From G963704535 sp963704535 (GTDB lineage: Bacteria > Chloroflexota > Chloroflexia > Chloroflexales > Roseiflexaceae), in the NCBI GenBank assembly GCA_963704535.1, contig OY969916.1, forward strand, positions 3,038,001-3,102,000: 64,000 nucleotides of DNA. The letters are read 5' to 3'. Position 1 is the first letter of the stretch; each line of letters starts with the position of its first letter. The position numbers and the translations under genes are program-made. Below are positions 36,201-44,315 of this stretch, piece by piece. Below the pieces are notes generated by a model. That model saw only the letters and a list, made by a program, of their open reading frames with translations, had not been told where the DNA came from and made no database searches.

Positions 36201-39001
36201 CGGCTCGCGGAGTGACCGAGGCGCAAGGTGTTGTGGTCGATTTTCTTGACGGCGTAGTGTTTGATGTAGGCCAGTTCGTGCCCACCCTCGTCAAGGAGAT
36301 GAATATCGAAGAGCGCAAGTTCGCGATCGATGCCCTCGTTCTTGAAGATTACGTAGCTATAGAGGCGCCGCGGTAGTGGCCCGAAGACAGTGATGCTTTT
36401 GTACGAGAACGGCAGATAGAGTCCAGGGCCAATGTTTCGCAGCGCGATATTGACTGCTTCGTCCAGCAGCGCCGGATGGAGGTGATACGCATCTAGCTCG
36501 GCCGCAAACACATCGTCGAGTTCCAGCAACGCCAGCATTTCGCCGCGGCCAGTACACGTCTCACGCAGACATGCCCAGTGCGGCCCGGTCGTAATCTCAC
36601 TGTCTGGATCATACGGAAAGAACGAGAGTGTTCCACCGGCGCAGGCAGCTTTGAGGCGGTCTATCTCAAACGATGCCGGCTTTCTGCCAGGTCGTAGCTC
36701 AACCCGTCCCTGAGCATGCTTGCTCCAGTCTCCTGCTTCAGGCGAGCGGCTGACAATGACAACGTCGAGATCGTCCGTCTCGCGCCGGAGAATCGTCTGG
36801 ACCTCCCTGGTCTCAGCGGGCGAGAGCCGCAACGGGCTAAGAAATACGATATCGTCGAGCTGCACCGCGCCGCCGGGGTAATGGTGTTTGACGAGCGCCA
36901 GGATCATCTCGATATACGCCGTACCTGGCAGAACCTCAGCGCCGGCCACCTTATGCTCACGCACGATCCAGTGGCGCCCGCTGCTAAACTGGCTCTGGTA
37001 GGTCACCCGGTCAAACAGATCGGCAAGGCAGCCGTCGAACAACGGGTGGCCGATATCGTTGTGGATGGCCGGACGGCCGTCGCGGCGCTGGTCATCCGCT
37101 TCGACCCAGCATAACCTGGGCCGAAACGGGTATGTCGGCAGGCTGATGCGCTGGCCCGGCTGCTCCCGGTAGAGCTGCTCCCATACGATGTCCGCGCCCT
37201 GCACATAATAGCCGCACACCCTGGAGAGGCCGGTCTCGGCGCCGGCTTGCGCGGGATCAAAAACCTGCTGGAGCCAGGCGCGCGCCTCGCCGGTTAATCG
37301 CGCCTGGTCCGTGGGCGTCAGCTCCGTAGCGGTTCGAGTGGGCTGTTTCTCGGAAACAATTCGATGTTCGCCGTAGAAGATGCGCGGGTGGCGAGCCGCT
37401 TCCAGAGCCCCAAGCGCGACCTGCTCCAGCCGGCGCGCAAGCTCGTCGACATCCTCAAAGATGATCGCCAGGCGCACCTCATAGTGGCCGCGACCTGTTT
37501 GTGATGTATAACACAGATCATGGAGAGCGATGTTGGGCTGCTGATGGAGCAAGACCAGGTAATCTCTGGCCAGCTCCAGCACGCCGTCCGTGGTCTTTGC
37601 CGACAGGGTAAGCACATGAGGCCGGGGGTGATCTACCTGAACACTCGCCCGATCGACGGCGGGCCCCTCCTCCAGCACCACGTGGCAGTTGGTGCCGCTC
37701 AGGCCGAAGGCGCTGACGCCGCAGCAAAGCGGTGCCCCGGCGGCCCGCCACGGGCGCAGCCGATCGTTCACATACACCGGCGAGTCGGCAAAATCGATCG
37801 CCGTGTTTGGCCGCCGCAGGTGCAGAGACGGCGGTATCTCCCGGTGCTTGAGCGCTAAAACGGCTTTGATCAACCCCGCCATCCCGGCGGCATGGTCGAG
37901 ATGCCCGATGTTTGTTTTCACCGAGCCGATCCCGCAGAATTGCTTTCGGTCGGTGTGATCGCGGAATGCCCATTCAATGCCGCGCACTTCGATCGGGTCG
38001 CCAAGCTTGGTGCCGGTCCCGTGCGCTTCGATATAGGAAATGCGCTCGGGGGCTACCCCGGCATCGCGCCATGCCTGCCTGATGACCTCCGCCTGTGCGG
38101 CGGGGTTGGGCGCGGTCAGCCCGATCGAGTTGCCGTCCTGGTTGGCGGCGCTGCCTTTGATGACAGCATAGATCTGATCGCCGTCGGCCAGCGCATGCGC
38201 GAGCGGCTTGAGCAGCACCACGCCAACGCCCTCGCCAAGCCCGGTGCCGTCGGAGCTATCGTCGAACGCGCGCGCCCGCCCATCGGCCGATGTAATCCCG
38301 ATCTCATCTTCGCGCTGCTTGATGCTGGTAAGCGGCAATGGATCGACCTTGACCGACCCGACCAGCGCCTGCTCGCATTCTCCGTTACGGATCGCCCGGC
38401 ACGCCACGTGAAGAGCCGCCAGGGCAGACGAGCATGCGGTATCAATCACCATGCTGGGGCCTTTGAGGTCAAGCAGGTACGCGATCCGGCTGGCGATAAT
38501 TGAGTGGATGTTGCCGGTGATCGCCATGCTTGCCAGCGCCGGGTGCAGCATCTCGATGATATCTTTGTAGCGAACCCCGAAATCGGTGCTATGCCCGAGA
38601 AAGATACCTGTTCTTGAGCCTTTCAGCTTGTCCCCGCCATAGCCGGCGTCTTCGATCGCGCTCCAGGCCGTCTCAAGCAGGAGCCGCTGGTCCGGGCTCA
38701 TCAGGCGCGCCTCCGAGGCCGAAATGCCGAAAAAGTCGTGGTCAAACGCGGCAATCTCCCGCAAAAAGCCGCCCTCGTAGTATGTCTGCTCGTCCGGCGC
38801 CAAGCCCCTGGCGCGTAGATACGCATCCGCCTGGCGTTTACGCTGTTCCGGCAGCGGGCGGATATGGTCCCGGCCTTGTTTGAGCGACAGCCAGTACTCC
38901 TGCTGATTGTTTGCCAGCGCAAACCGGCACGCCAGCCCGATAATCGCAATGTCATGCCTGGCGGCGTCAGCGTCGATCCGAGTTTTATTATCTGCAACCA
39001 T
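33224..39001 (-). CDS. M5: AT-less PKS module KS-DH-KR-ACP fused to a BtrH-like acyltransferase domain
   Basis: 1925 residues. KS about 15-440 has Cys190 (DTACSSA), EAHGTGT and KTNIGH. A linker without an AT follows (about 450-630). DH has HxxxGxxxxP with His683; the second motif is LLDEAVN, with Asn where Gln or His is usual. KR has GGMGGIG near 1170 and Tyr1330 (YTAAN). ACP has Ser1497. Residues about 1555-1925 resemble the N-terminal domain family of butirosin protein BtrH, a cysteine-peptidase-like acyltransferase: Cys1578 in KTCFHNSL, NRPIIIWVDCFY near 1698 and a His near 1718 in HWMHTLLIYGYDD. The last 1.3-1.4 kb of the gene is about one third G+C (two 60-base lines counted at 33%), against about two thirds upstream. 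Expected role: add a malonyl unit supplied in trans, reduce and dehydrate it, then release the chain onto an amine. This is the last gene of the minus-strand operon. Confidence 0.93.
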   Translation of the reverse strand: MVADNKTRIDADAARHDIAIIGLACRFALANNQQEYWLSLKQGRDHIRPLPEQRKRQADAYLRARGLAPDEQTYYEGGFLREIAAFDHDFFGISASEARLMSPDQRLLLETAWSAIEDAGYGGDKLKGSRTGIFLGHSTDFGVRYKDIIEMLHPALASMAITGNIHSIIASRIAYLLDLKGPSMVIDTACSSALAALHVACRAIRNGECEQALVGSVKVDPLPLTSIKQREDEIGITSADGRARAFDDSSDGTGLGEGVGVVLLKPLAHALADGDQIYAVIKGSAANQDGNSIGLTAPNPAAQAEVIRQAWRDAGVAPERISYIEAHGTGTKLGDPIEVRGIEWAFRDHTDRKQFCGIGSVKTNIGHLDHAAGMAGLIKAVLALKHREIPPSLHLRRPNTAIDFADSPVYVNDRLRPWRAAGAPLCCGVSAFGLSGTNCHVVLEEGPAVDRASVQVDHPRPHVLTLSAKTTDGVLELARDYLVLLHQQPNIALHDLCYTSQTGRGHYEVRLAIIFEDVDELARRLEQVALGALEAARHPRIFYGEHRIVSEKQPTRTATELTPTDQARLTGEARAWLQQVFDPAQAGAETGLSRVCGYYVQGADIVWEQLYREQPGQRISLPTYPFRPRLCWVEADDQRRDGRPAIHNDIGHPLFDGCLADLFDRVTYQSQFSSGRHWIVREHKVAGAEVLPGTAYIEMILALVKHHYPGGAVQLDDIVFLSPLRLSPAETREVQTILRRETDDLDVVIVSRSPEAGDWSKHAQGRVELRPGRKPASFEIDRLKAACAGGTLSFFPYDPDSEITTGPHWACLRETCTGRGEMLALLELDDVFAAELDAYHLHPALLDEAVNIALRNIGPGLYLPFSYKSITVFGPLPRRLYSYVIFKNEGIDRELALFDIHLLDEGGHELAYIKHYAVKKIDHNTLRLGHSASRQHYYRLVWKQQALKAALADAEPGCILVLRGDGDLSERVVSSLKQQHHPIIEVDAASQPTSIGIPIASDTQHDDDWLFDRLGDQPVRQIIDLRAVSQRDVRSLAEFEHSLQDGLLSLYHLVRRLAARRMPQPIDIVVVAQYAYEVDGAEPCLRPLNAALFGLADVIRREYPRLPCRCFDLDDATDITAIVGELVSRGAGPMVAYRHGQRYIPQLDDLDLARVPDAEIAIKHHGVYVITGGMGGIGLEVARFLASKSAAGIALIGRTPFPAPETWPAILATSPDERLRAKVAILDDIARSSVQVRCYAADVSNEAQMAAVLDEVRSDLGGINGIFHGAGVAGDGFIIRRDEHAFKNVIAPKVQGTWVLDQLTAQDPLDFFILFSSVSALLAEAGQGDYTAANRYLDAFARWRNRQGRRTTAINWPAWEDVGMALDYGVDMRQQLFGTIRSPEAIAALEAILGKATAQVIIGKPQFDDRLVRDAALSFELSENVYRRMMHNRQERGTRAGRGRSAATKAPVFALRGKATPDEYTKLEQTVGAIYCTVLGLEEVNIYDSFFDIGGNSILAVKVEMDLEQLDLPITISDLYTYRSVAELISFLELRSTSQPTQSISLSGATQMNLSARNSSKVVLDNIMPFNTVFYKTCFHNSLFPVISHFNRSILPFAANDLFIYDISSVHPLEERPMRNIPHKTIPDLLQDMGVCIVHRTHSTLKQQEFTPTVEDTKLLGQFSYHIGLCEIHERRDISNVIADIINALTNNRPIIIWVDCFYESQRKDTFKKEHWMHTLLIYGYDDNEKMFYVVEHTYRDNLTYRELRISYDDIFNAYQGFISNYQPYVHMPTFYEFYAEHDTQSTLSYLHVFTENIRNHQYEITQGLNSLPALVRSINTVLLHKTKLQQHIDSVINTLNAIVTSKQIEYYNIYLLFKDNKIVDDMRKIVESWTIIRQVLIKYKYSQVYNHSKIFEITQQLNALVMLEQSYYAELLNTEPTISA

Positions 39002-39015
39002 AAGCCAATCTTATT

Positions 39016-39087
39016 GTATGAGAAACTGTTTGAAAGTTGGAAAAGGGATTCTTGAGGGGCGGCCCCCTCAAACTCCCTCCCCCCTTC
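39016..39087. repeat. Hairpin element between M4 and M5
   Basis: Stem TTGAGGGG / CCCCTCAA with loop CGGC at 39052-39071, flanked by GAAACTGTTTGAAAG on the left. That left flank resembles the terminal repeat of the element at 42663. The right flank (CTCCCTCCCCCCTTCTCAAG) runs into the stop codon of M4. Confidence 0.8.
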
Positions 39088-42000
39088 TCAAGCGGGTGGG
39101 AGATGCTGGCCCACAACCTCCGGCAAACCGCTCTCGCGCAGTAATGTGTTCAGTCGATCGAACTGCTCATCAGGCGGCGTTTCCCTGGAGCGAAAGATGG
39201 CAGTAAGCATATGAAGCGCCTGGTGCAGGTGGTCCAAGTCCGGCGATTGCTGGTCCTGGCGGAGCTGGCCCAGGCGCGCTTGAACCTGCCGGTAGAGTCC
39301 AAGCGCCTCGCGGGTGGAGTGGTTGTCGCTGGCGCCGCAGTTGGGCGTGCAAAGCGCGATGGCGAGACAGCGCTCGATCAGCGCATATCGAGCGGCGCAC
39401 TGATCGGGGAACGAGGCCCGCAGCCCCTCACGCCCGAGCCTGTCGAGCAGATCGACGTCCTTATCGAATGCGTAGACGTCCAGGTAGGGATACGTTCGCT
39501 TGACCAGGTTGCACAGCACATCACCCGGCCCGACATCAATGATCGTCTTGACCCCCATCTGGAGCAAGCACCTCATCGACGCCTGCCACAGCACCGGCTT
39601 GACCAACTGGATCGAGAGCAGATCGACAATACTATGATCGCTTACATAGGGTGCGGCTGTTGCATTCGCGATCACCGGGTACTTGATCGGCCCGAAGGCG
39701 ACCCGCGAGAGCCTGGCGTGAAACTGCTCGGTCGCCGGCTGGATCAAAGCACAGTGGAAAGGGGCGCTCACATTCAGCTCGATCACCGACGCCCCCTGAT
39801 CCTTGAGCGCGCGCCCAACCGAGACGACCGCGTGGCGCTGGCCGGAGATCACCACCTGATCGGGAGCGTTATAGTTTGAAATCGATACAACGGCGCCGTC
39901 ACGGGCGGAGCTTGCACATTCGGCTTCGACCAGGTCGCTCCCGATCCCGCTAATGGCGAGCATTGCGCCGCTGCCCTCCGCGACGGCTGCTTGTATCGCC
40001 GTGCCGCGCGCTCTGACAAGCCTCACGGCGTCGTCGAAGCGGATCGCCTCGGCGCACACCAGCGCGGCGATTTCTCCCAGGCTGTGGCCAGCCACGCACG
40101 CCGGCGTCACCCCGCTCTCGGCAAGCAGTACGCGGCTCGCCGCGACGCTCACTGTGAGGATGGCGGGCTGGGTGTTTTCAGTCCATGCCAGCTCTTGCGC
40201 GCTTCCCTCGAAACACAACCTTCGCAGGTCGCGGCCAAGGGCATCGGATGCTTCCTCAAAGGTCTGCCGGGCGATGACGTGCTCATTGTACAGCTTCTGG
40301 CCCATGCCGGCATACTGGGCACCCTGCCCAGGAAATACAAAGGCGATCCGATCGCTACCACTTGCCGGCGCTTGGGGTCGGTGGCTTTGAGGGGCGCCCT
40401 CCGGCTGAACGGTAGCTGGCGCGCCTGATCTGGGCACAGGCCGGCGCTGTCCATTTGCCGGGGAGAGTCGCCCTAGTACGGGTGGCTCGGGGGCGGTGCC
40501 GGCCGTGGATGATTGCAGCAGCGGCTTCAGCCTGGCGACCGTCGGGTAGGCGAAGACATCGACGACGCTGATGCGATTGGGCCACAGCTTCTCCACCTCG
40601 ACAACCATTTGGGCCAGCAGGACGGAGTTGCCGCCCAACTCGAAGAAGTTGTCATGGATGCCAACCTCGTCACGGTGCAACACCATGCGCCAGATACCGG
40701 CGAGCCGGCGCTCAAGCTCGGTCTCGGGCGCGATATATGGGCTGTCCAGGTATGGCCGCCGCGTATCGGGCACGGGCAATGCCTGCCGGTCGAGCTTGGC
40801 GTTCGGCGTACGCGGCAGGCGCTCCAGCCGGAGATAAACCCCGGGAATCATATAGTCGGGCAGGTGCTGGGTGAGGAAGGCGATCAGCTCCGACGCCGTC
40901 AATTCCTTGTTCGCCGTATAGTAGGCGACAAGATAGGGCTCCTCGTGCTCGTTGAGCTTTGCCGCAACGGCACTCTCGCGGATGTGGGGGTAGGCGCTCA
41001 ACCGATCTTCGATCTCGCCAAGCTCGATCCGAAAGCCGCGGATCTTCACCTGGGAATCGCGGCGGCCAAAGAACTCAATCTGGCCGTCGGCCTGCCAGCG
41101 GGCAAGGTCTCCGGTCCTGTACAGCCGATCGGAGATTGGAGATTGGAGATTGGAAATTGAGGACTCGCTGTCTGACAATCTCCAATCTCTAATCTCTAAT
41201 CTCCCAAAAGGATTAGGAACAAACCGCTCGACCGTCAGATCGGGCCGGTCGAGATACCCGCGCGCCACGCCATCACCGGCGATACACAACTCGCCGATCG
41301 CCCCCGGCCCAAGCGGCTGGAACTGCTCGTCTACGATATATATCTGGGTGTTGGCGATCGGCCGGCCGATCGTAATCTCGTCAGCCGACGTTACCTCCTG
41401 GATCGTCGACCACACGGTTGTCTCGGTCGGGCCGTACATGTTGTAAAGGCGCGCGCTGAACTGGCCACGCAGTTTCTGTAGCAGCGATTTCGGGAAGGGC
41501 TCCCCGCCCAGCATGATCTCGCTACAGCTTCGCAGATAGGGCAGACAGGCCGCGTCCTGGAGCAGCATTGACATAGTCGAGGGAGTTGTTTGCAGCATAT
41601 CGATCCGCTGCCCGGCCAGATCTCCGGCGAAGCGCATGGGGTCGGCAATCACGACGGTGAGGCCCTGGGAGAGCGGAAGCAGGCTTTCAAGCACAAAGAT
41701 ATCAAACGATATGGTTGTCAGACACACGATCGTTTTGTCAGGAGCAAAATCGATCTGCCGTGTTACTCCGGCGATAAAATTGTGAACCGACAGATTCTCG
41801 AGCATCACCCCCTTGGGCTGCCCGGTCGAGCCGGAGGTATAGATGACGTAGACCAGGTCGCGCGGCCCGGCCAGCGGATCGAGGTTCGAGCCGTCGCCGC
41901 GGTAGATTGCCTGATCGTCGAGGCAGATGACCGAGCCGGTAAACGACACACTCTCCATAAGCGTGTGCCGCGTCAGCATCAGCGTCACGCCGGCGTCGTC

Positions 42001-42375
42001 GAGCATATACCGGACTCTGGCCTGGGGAAAGCCAGGGTCGATCGGCAGATAGGCTGCCCCGGCCTTGAGGATGCCAAGGATGCCAACGAACATCGCGAGC
42101 GACCGCTCGACCATGAGGGCGATGATCGCCCCTGGCCCAACGCCACAATCGCGTAAGCGCCGGGCAAGTTGGTTTGCCATCCGGTTAAGCCCGGCGTAGG
42201 TGATGCCCTGGCCCAGGTGGACGACCGCGATCTTATCGGGCAGCCGGGCCGCCTGGCGCTCGAAGAGTTGGTGGACGGTCAGGGTGGCCGGGTAGGCGTA
42301 TGCGGTGTCGTTGAAGCGGCGCAGCAGGGCGCCAAGGTCCGTGTCGATCGCCGCGTTGAACCCTATGTGAGCCAT
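39088..42375 (-). CDS. M4: NRPS/AT protein A(Gly)-PCP-AT, candidate trans-acting acyltransferase
   Basis: 1095 residues. The adenylation domain (about 30-530) has TSGSTGQPKG near 180 and YGPTE. Pocket residues read by eye are D-I-L-Q-M-G-M-V-W-K, very close to the glycine code DILQLGLIWK. PCP has FFELGGNS with Ser584. The C-terminal AT (about 700-985) has FVFPGQGAQY, GHSLGE with Ser765, and SAPFHC with His874 where cis-ATs here have HAFH. It looks like the FabD-type malonyl transferases of trans-AT pathways, not like its cis-AT neighbours. About 100 residues of unrecognised helical tail follow. There is no C domain; the C domain ending M3 is the likely partner. The start follows the carrier-protein stop by 2 bp, with AGGAG inside the end of that gene. 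A heptamer repeat is translated between VERFVPNP and LYRTGD. Confidence 0.93.
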   Translation of the reverse strand: MAHIGFNAAIDTDLGALLRRFNDTAYAYPATLTVHQLFERQAARLPDKIAVVHLGQGITYAGLNRMANQLARRLRDCGVGPGAIIALMVERSLAMFVGILGILKAGAAYLPIDPGFPQARVRYMLDDAGVTLMLTRHTLMESVSFTGSVICLDDQAIYRGDGSNLDPLAGPRDLVYVIYTSGSTGQPKGVMLENLSVHNFIAGVTRQIDFAPDKTIVCLTTISFDIFVLESLLPLSQGLTVVIADPMRFAGDLAGQRIDMLQTTPSTMSMLLQDAACLPYLRSCSEIMLGGEPFPKSLLQKLRGQFSARLYNMYGPTETTVWSTIQEVTSADEITIGRPIANTQIYIVDEQFQPLGPGAIGELCIAGDGVARGYLDRPDLTVERFVPNPFGRLEIRDWRLSDSESSISNLQSPISDRLYRTGDLARWQADGQIEFFGRRDSQVKIRGFRIELGEIEDRLSAYPHIRESAVAAKLNEHEEPYLVAYYTANKELTASELIAFLTQHLPDYMIPGVYLRLERLPRTPNAKLDRQALPVPDTRRPYLDSPYIAPETELERRLAGIWRMVLHRDEVGIHDNFFELGGNSVLLAQMVVEVEKLWPNRISVVDVFAYPTVARLKPLLQSSTAGTAPEPPVLGRLSPANGQRRPVPRSGAPATVQPEGAPQSHRPQAPASGSDRIAFVFPGQGAQYAGMGQKLYNEHVIARQTFEEASDALGRDLRRLCFEGSAQELAWTENTQPAILTVSVAASRVLLAESGVTPACVAGHSLGEIAALVCAEAIRFDDAVRLVRARGTAIQAAVAEGSGAMLAISGIGSDLVEAECASSARDGAVVSISNYNAPDQVVISGQRHAVVSVGRALKDQGASVIELNVSAPFHCALIQPATEQFHARLSRVAFGPIKYPVIANATAAPYVSDHSIVDLLSIQLVKPVLWQASMRCLLQMGVKTIIDVGPGDVLCNLVKRTYPYLDVYAFDKDVDLLDRLGREGLRASFPDQCAARYALIERCLAIALCTPNCGASDNHSTREALGLYRQVQARLGQLRQDQQSPDLDHLHQALHMLTAIFRSRETPPDEQFDRLNTLLRESGLPEVVGQHLPPA
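41131..41204 (-). repeat. GGAGATT heptamer palindrome translated inside the A domain of M4
   Basis: On the plus strand, GGAGATT-type units (41131-41162) are followed by the complementary AATCTCC-type units (41177-41204). The stretch is read in frame between the conserved ERFVPNP and YRTGD segments of the adenylation domain, a segment that normally connects almost directly. Confidence 0.88.
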
Positions 42376-42377
42376 CG

Positions 42378-42638
42378 CTATTGAAGCTCCTGGGCGCGCG
42401 GCTGCTGCTGGATGTAGGCTACCAGGCTGCCGATCGTCGGGTGCGCGTGAATGTCGAGATCCAGATCGTCGAACTCTATGCCAAAGTGCGCTTCAATGGC
42501 GACAACCAGTTGGACATACAGGATCGAATGGATCCCATAGTCGAGCAGGTTGTCGTCGATACCAATCTGCTCGACCGGAACGTCCAACTCGGCCTTTTCC
42601 GCCAGGAGTACCCGCACAGTTTGCTCTATTGACCCCAT
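42378..42638 (-). CDS. Free-standing acyl/peptidyl carrier protein
   Basis: 86 residues with a single four-helix carrier-protein pattern: LLAEKAELDVPVEQIGIDDN, then the phosphopantetheine serine in DYGIHSILYVQL (about residue 39), and the usual acidic helix after it. The start ATG is preceded by GGAGCG at good spacing. It sits between the decarboxylase and M4, with stop and next start only 2 bp apart, so it is co-translated with M4. It could hold a starter amino acid, a decarboxylated unit or an extender unit; the sequence alone does not say which. Confidence 0.92.
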   Translation of the reverse strand: MGSIEQTVRVLLAEKAELDVPVEQIGIDDNLLDYGIHSILYVQLVVAIEAHFGIEFDDLDLDIHAHPTIGSLVAYIQQQPRAQELQ

Positions 42639-42662
42639 GTATTGCGCTCCATATTTGTCTTA

Positions 42663-42756
42663 GAAACTGTTCGAAAAGGCCCGCGCCACTCGCGATCTGT
42701 GGTGGAAAGGGGATTCTTGAGGGGTGGCCCCCTCAAACTCCCTCTTTTCAAACAGT
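42663..42756. repeat. MITE-like element overlapping the decarboxylase stop codon
   Basis: Terminal inverted repeats ACTGTTCGAAAAG (42666-42678) and CTTTTCAAACAGT (42744-42756) match at 12 of 13 positions. The internal hairpin TTGAGGGG / CCCCTCAA (42717-42736) is the same core as in the other intergenic elements. The decarboxylase stop codon (42748-42750) lies inside the right terminal repeat. Confidence 0.85.
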
Positions 42757-44190
42757 CGTCATGATCTTATCGCCAAGCTGGACGACGCGCCTAACGAGCA
42801 TATCAAAGTCTGACGCCTGGCTCTTATAGTTCGTTATGGCCACACGAATGGCGTATTTCTGGTCTACCGTTGTCTCCGAAGGAAAGACCTGGCTTTCCAA
42901 TTGCAGAAACATCACAATCCGCTTGTTCATGATGTCGAGTTGCGCCTGGTCCCGGCAGCTTCCCACATACCGAAAACAGACGATATTCAGGCTTGCCGGC
43001 GCCAGCAGCTCTAATGCCGGAGTGTGCCGGATCAGATCGGCGAGATAGCGCGCGTGGCGGATGTCCTTGGCGATAAGCTCGCCGAAGTAGTCCAGCCCAT
43101 AGGTTTTCAGGCACATCCACACCTTCAGCGCCAAAAACCCCCGTGAAAGCTCGACGCCGTAATCGGAGAACCAAGGCTCTTTGTGGGTCATATAATCGGC
43201 GCCGGCGGCAAACGCAGCGAGATGCGCCTCCCGGCGTTTGATCAAAACGCAGCCGACGCCATAGGGCAGATACATCCACTTATGAAGATCAAACGCCAGC
43301 GAGTCGGCCAGCTCCAGGCCGTCCAGGAGCGGCTTTGCCTCGGGCGCCAGCACAGCCGGCGCCCCGAAGGCACCGTCGACATGCAGCCAGAGGCGCTCGC
43401 GGGCAGCAATATCCGCCAGCGCCTTAAGATCGTCGACGGCGCCCGTGTTGGTGGTCCCGGCGGTTGCGACGACGCAAAAGGGCTGGAGGCCGGCTCCACG
43501 GTCCTGCTTGATCGCTGCCGTAAGCTGGCGCGGGCACAATTGAAACCGCTCGTTGGTCGGCAGGAGCCGCAGATTTTCGCGGCCCAGCCCCAGCAATTCC
43601 ACCGCCTTATCGATCGAGTGGTGCCGCTCCAGCGAGGCGTAGAGCACCAGCCGCCTCGGAAGCGCCGCGAGGCCCTGCTGGCGGATGGCCTGGTCGGCCT
43701 GGTTACGGGCAGTTGTCAGGCCAATCAAATTGGCCATCGAGCAACCGCTGGTTAAAATGCCGCTGGCCGTAGGCGGGAACTCGACCATCTGCTTGAGCCA
43801 ATCGAGCACCAGTTCCTCGACTTTACAGGTGATCTGGGCGCCGCCGATCACATTGGCGTTCAGCCCGGCGGCGAGCAGTTCCGCCAGCGCGCCCACCGGA
43901 TTCCCGCAGCCCATGATCCAGCCCCAGAAGCGGGGATGGATGTTCATGGGCGAGTGGGCCGGCAACACGGTCGCGCAAAAGTCGGCATAGCACTGCTCCA
44001 GCCCCTGTGGCGCGATCGGTAGCGGCTCCCTGAGTTGATCGAGGGCGCGCTTCTGGATTGGTTTCCAGACCTTCTGCTGATCGACATGTTCCAGGTAGGT
44101 GAACAGATCGTCGAGCATCTGCTTTCCGAGCTGCTTAAGCTCGTCCCAGTTCTGCGGCTCCAGCGATCCTTCTTTCCACTGTATGGGCAT
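42748..44190 (-). CDS. PLP-dependent group II amino-acid decarboxylase
   Basis: 480 residues, normal for the aromatic-amino-acid/glutamate/diaminobutyrate decarboxylase family (fold type I). Recognisable segments: NIHPRFWGWI near 92, TSGCSMANLIGLTTAR for cofactor phosphate contact, HVDGAFGAPAVL with the pyridine-binding Asp, and FDLHKWMYLPYG with the Schiff-base Lys304. It should remove CO2 from an L-amino acid to give an amine. The substrate cannot be read from the sequence. Its position between the megasynthases and beside a free carrier protein suggests it supplies an amine starter or an amine acceptor for chain release (inference). The start has AGGAAACAGG upstream, and the stop lies in a repeat element. 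Confidence 0.93.
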   Translation of the reverse strand: MPIQWKEGSLEPQNWDELKQLGKQMLDDLFTYLEHVDQQKVWKPIQKRALDQLREPLPIAPQGLEQCYADFCATVLPAHSPMNIHPRFWGWIMGCGNPVGALAELLAAGLNANVIGGAQITCKVEELVLDWLKQMVEFPPTASGILTSGCSMANLIGLTTARNQADQAIRQQGLAALPRRLVLYASLERHHSIDKAVELLGLGRENLRLLPTNERFQLCPRQLTAAIKQDRGAGLQPFCVVATAGTTNTGAVDDLKALADIAARERLWLHVDGAFGAPAVLAPEAKPLLDGLELADSLAFDLHKWMYLPYGVGCVLIKRREAHLAAFAAGADYMTHKEPWFSDYGVELSRGFLALKVWMCLKTYGLDYFGELIAKDIRHARYLADLIRHTPALELLAPASLNIVCFRYVGSCRDQAQLDIMNKRIVMFLQLESQVFPSETTVDQKYAIRVAITNYKSQASDFDMLVRRVVQLGDKIMTTV

Positions 44191-44220
44191 AGTGTGACCT
44201 GTTTCCTATGACATCTCAGA

Positions 44221-44313
44221 GACAGTCTGAAAAGGTTGGTTTGTTACTCGTAATCCGTGTTGGAATGGGGATGCTTGAAGGGCTTCCCCTCAACCTCCCC
44301 TTTTCAGACAGTC
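44221..44313. repeat. MITE-like element between the decarboxylase and M3
   Basis: Terminal inverted repeats GACAGTCTGAAAAGG (44221-44235) and CCTTTTCAGACAGTC (44299-44313) match at 14 of 15 positions. An imperfect inner hairpin (TTGAAGGG / CCCCTCAA) lies near 44275-44292. It lies 2 bp beyond the M3 stop codon. The terminal repeats are related to those at 42663 but not identical. Confidence 0.82.
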
Positions 44314-44315
44314 CC

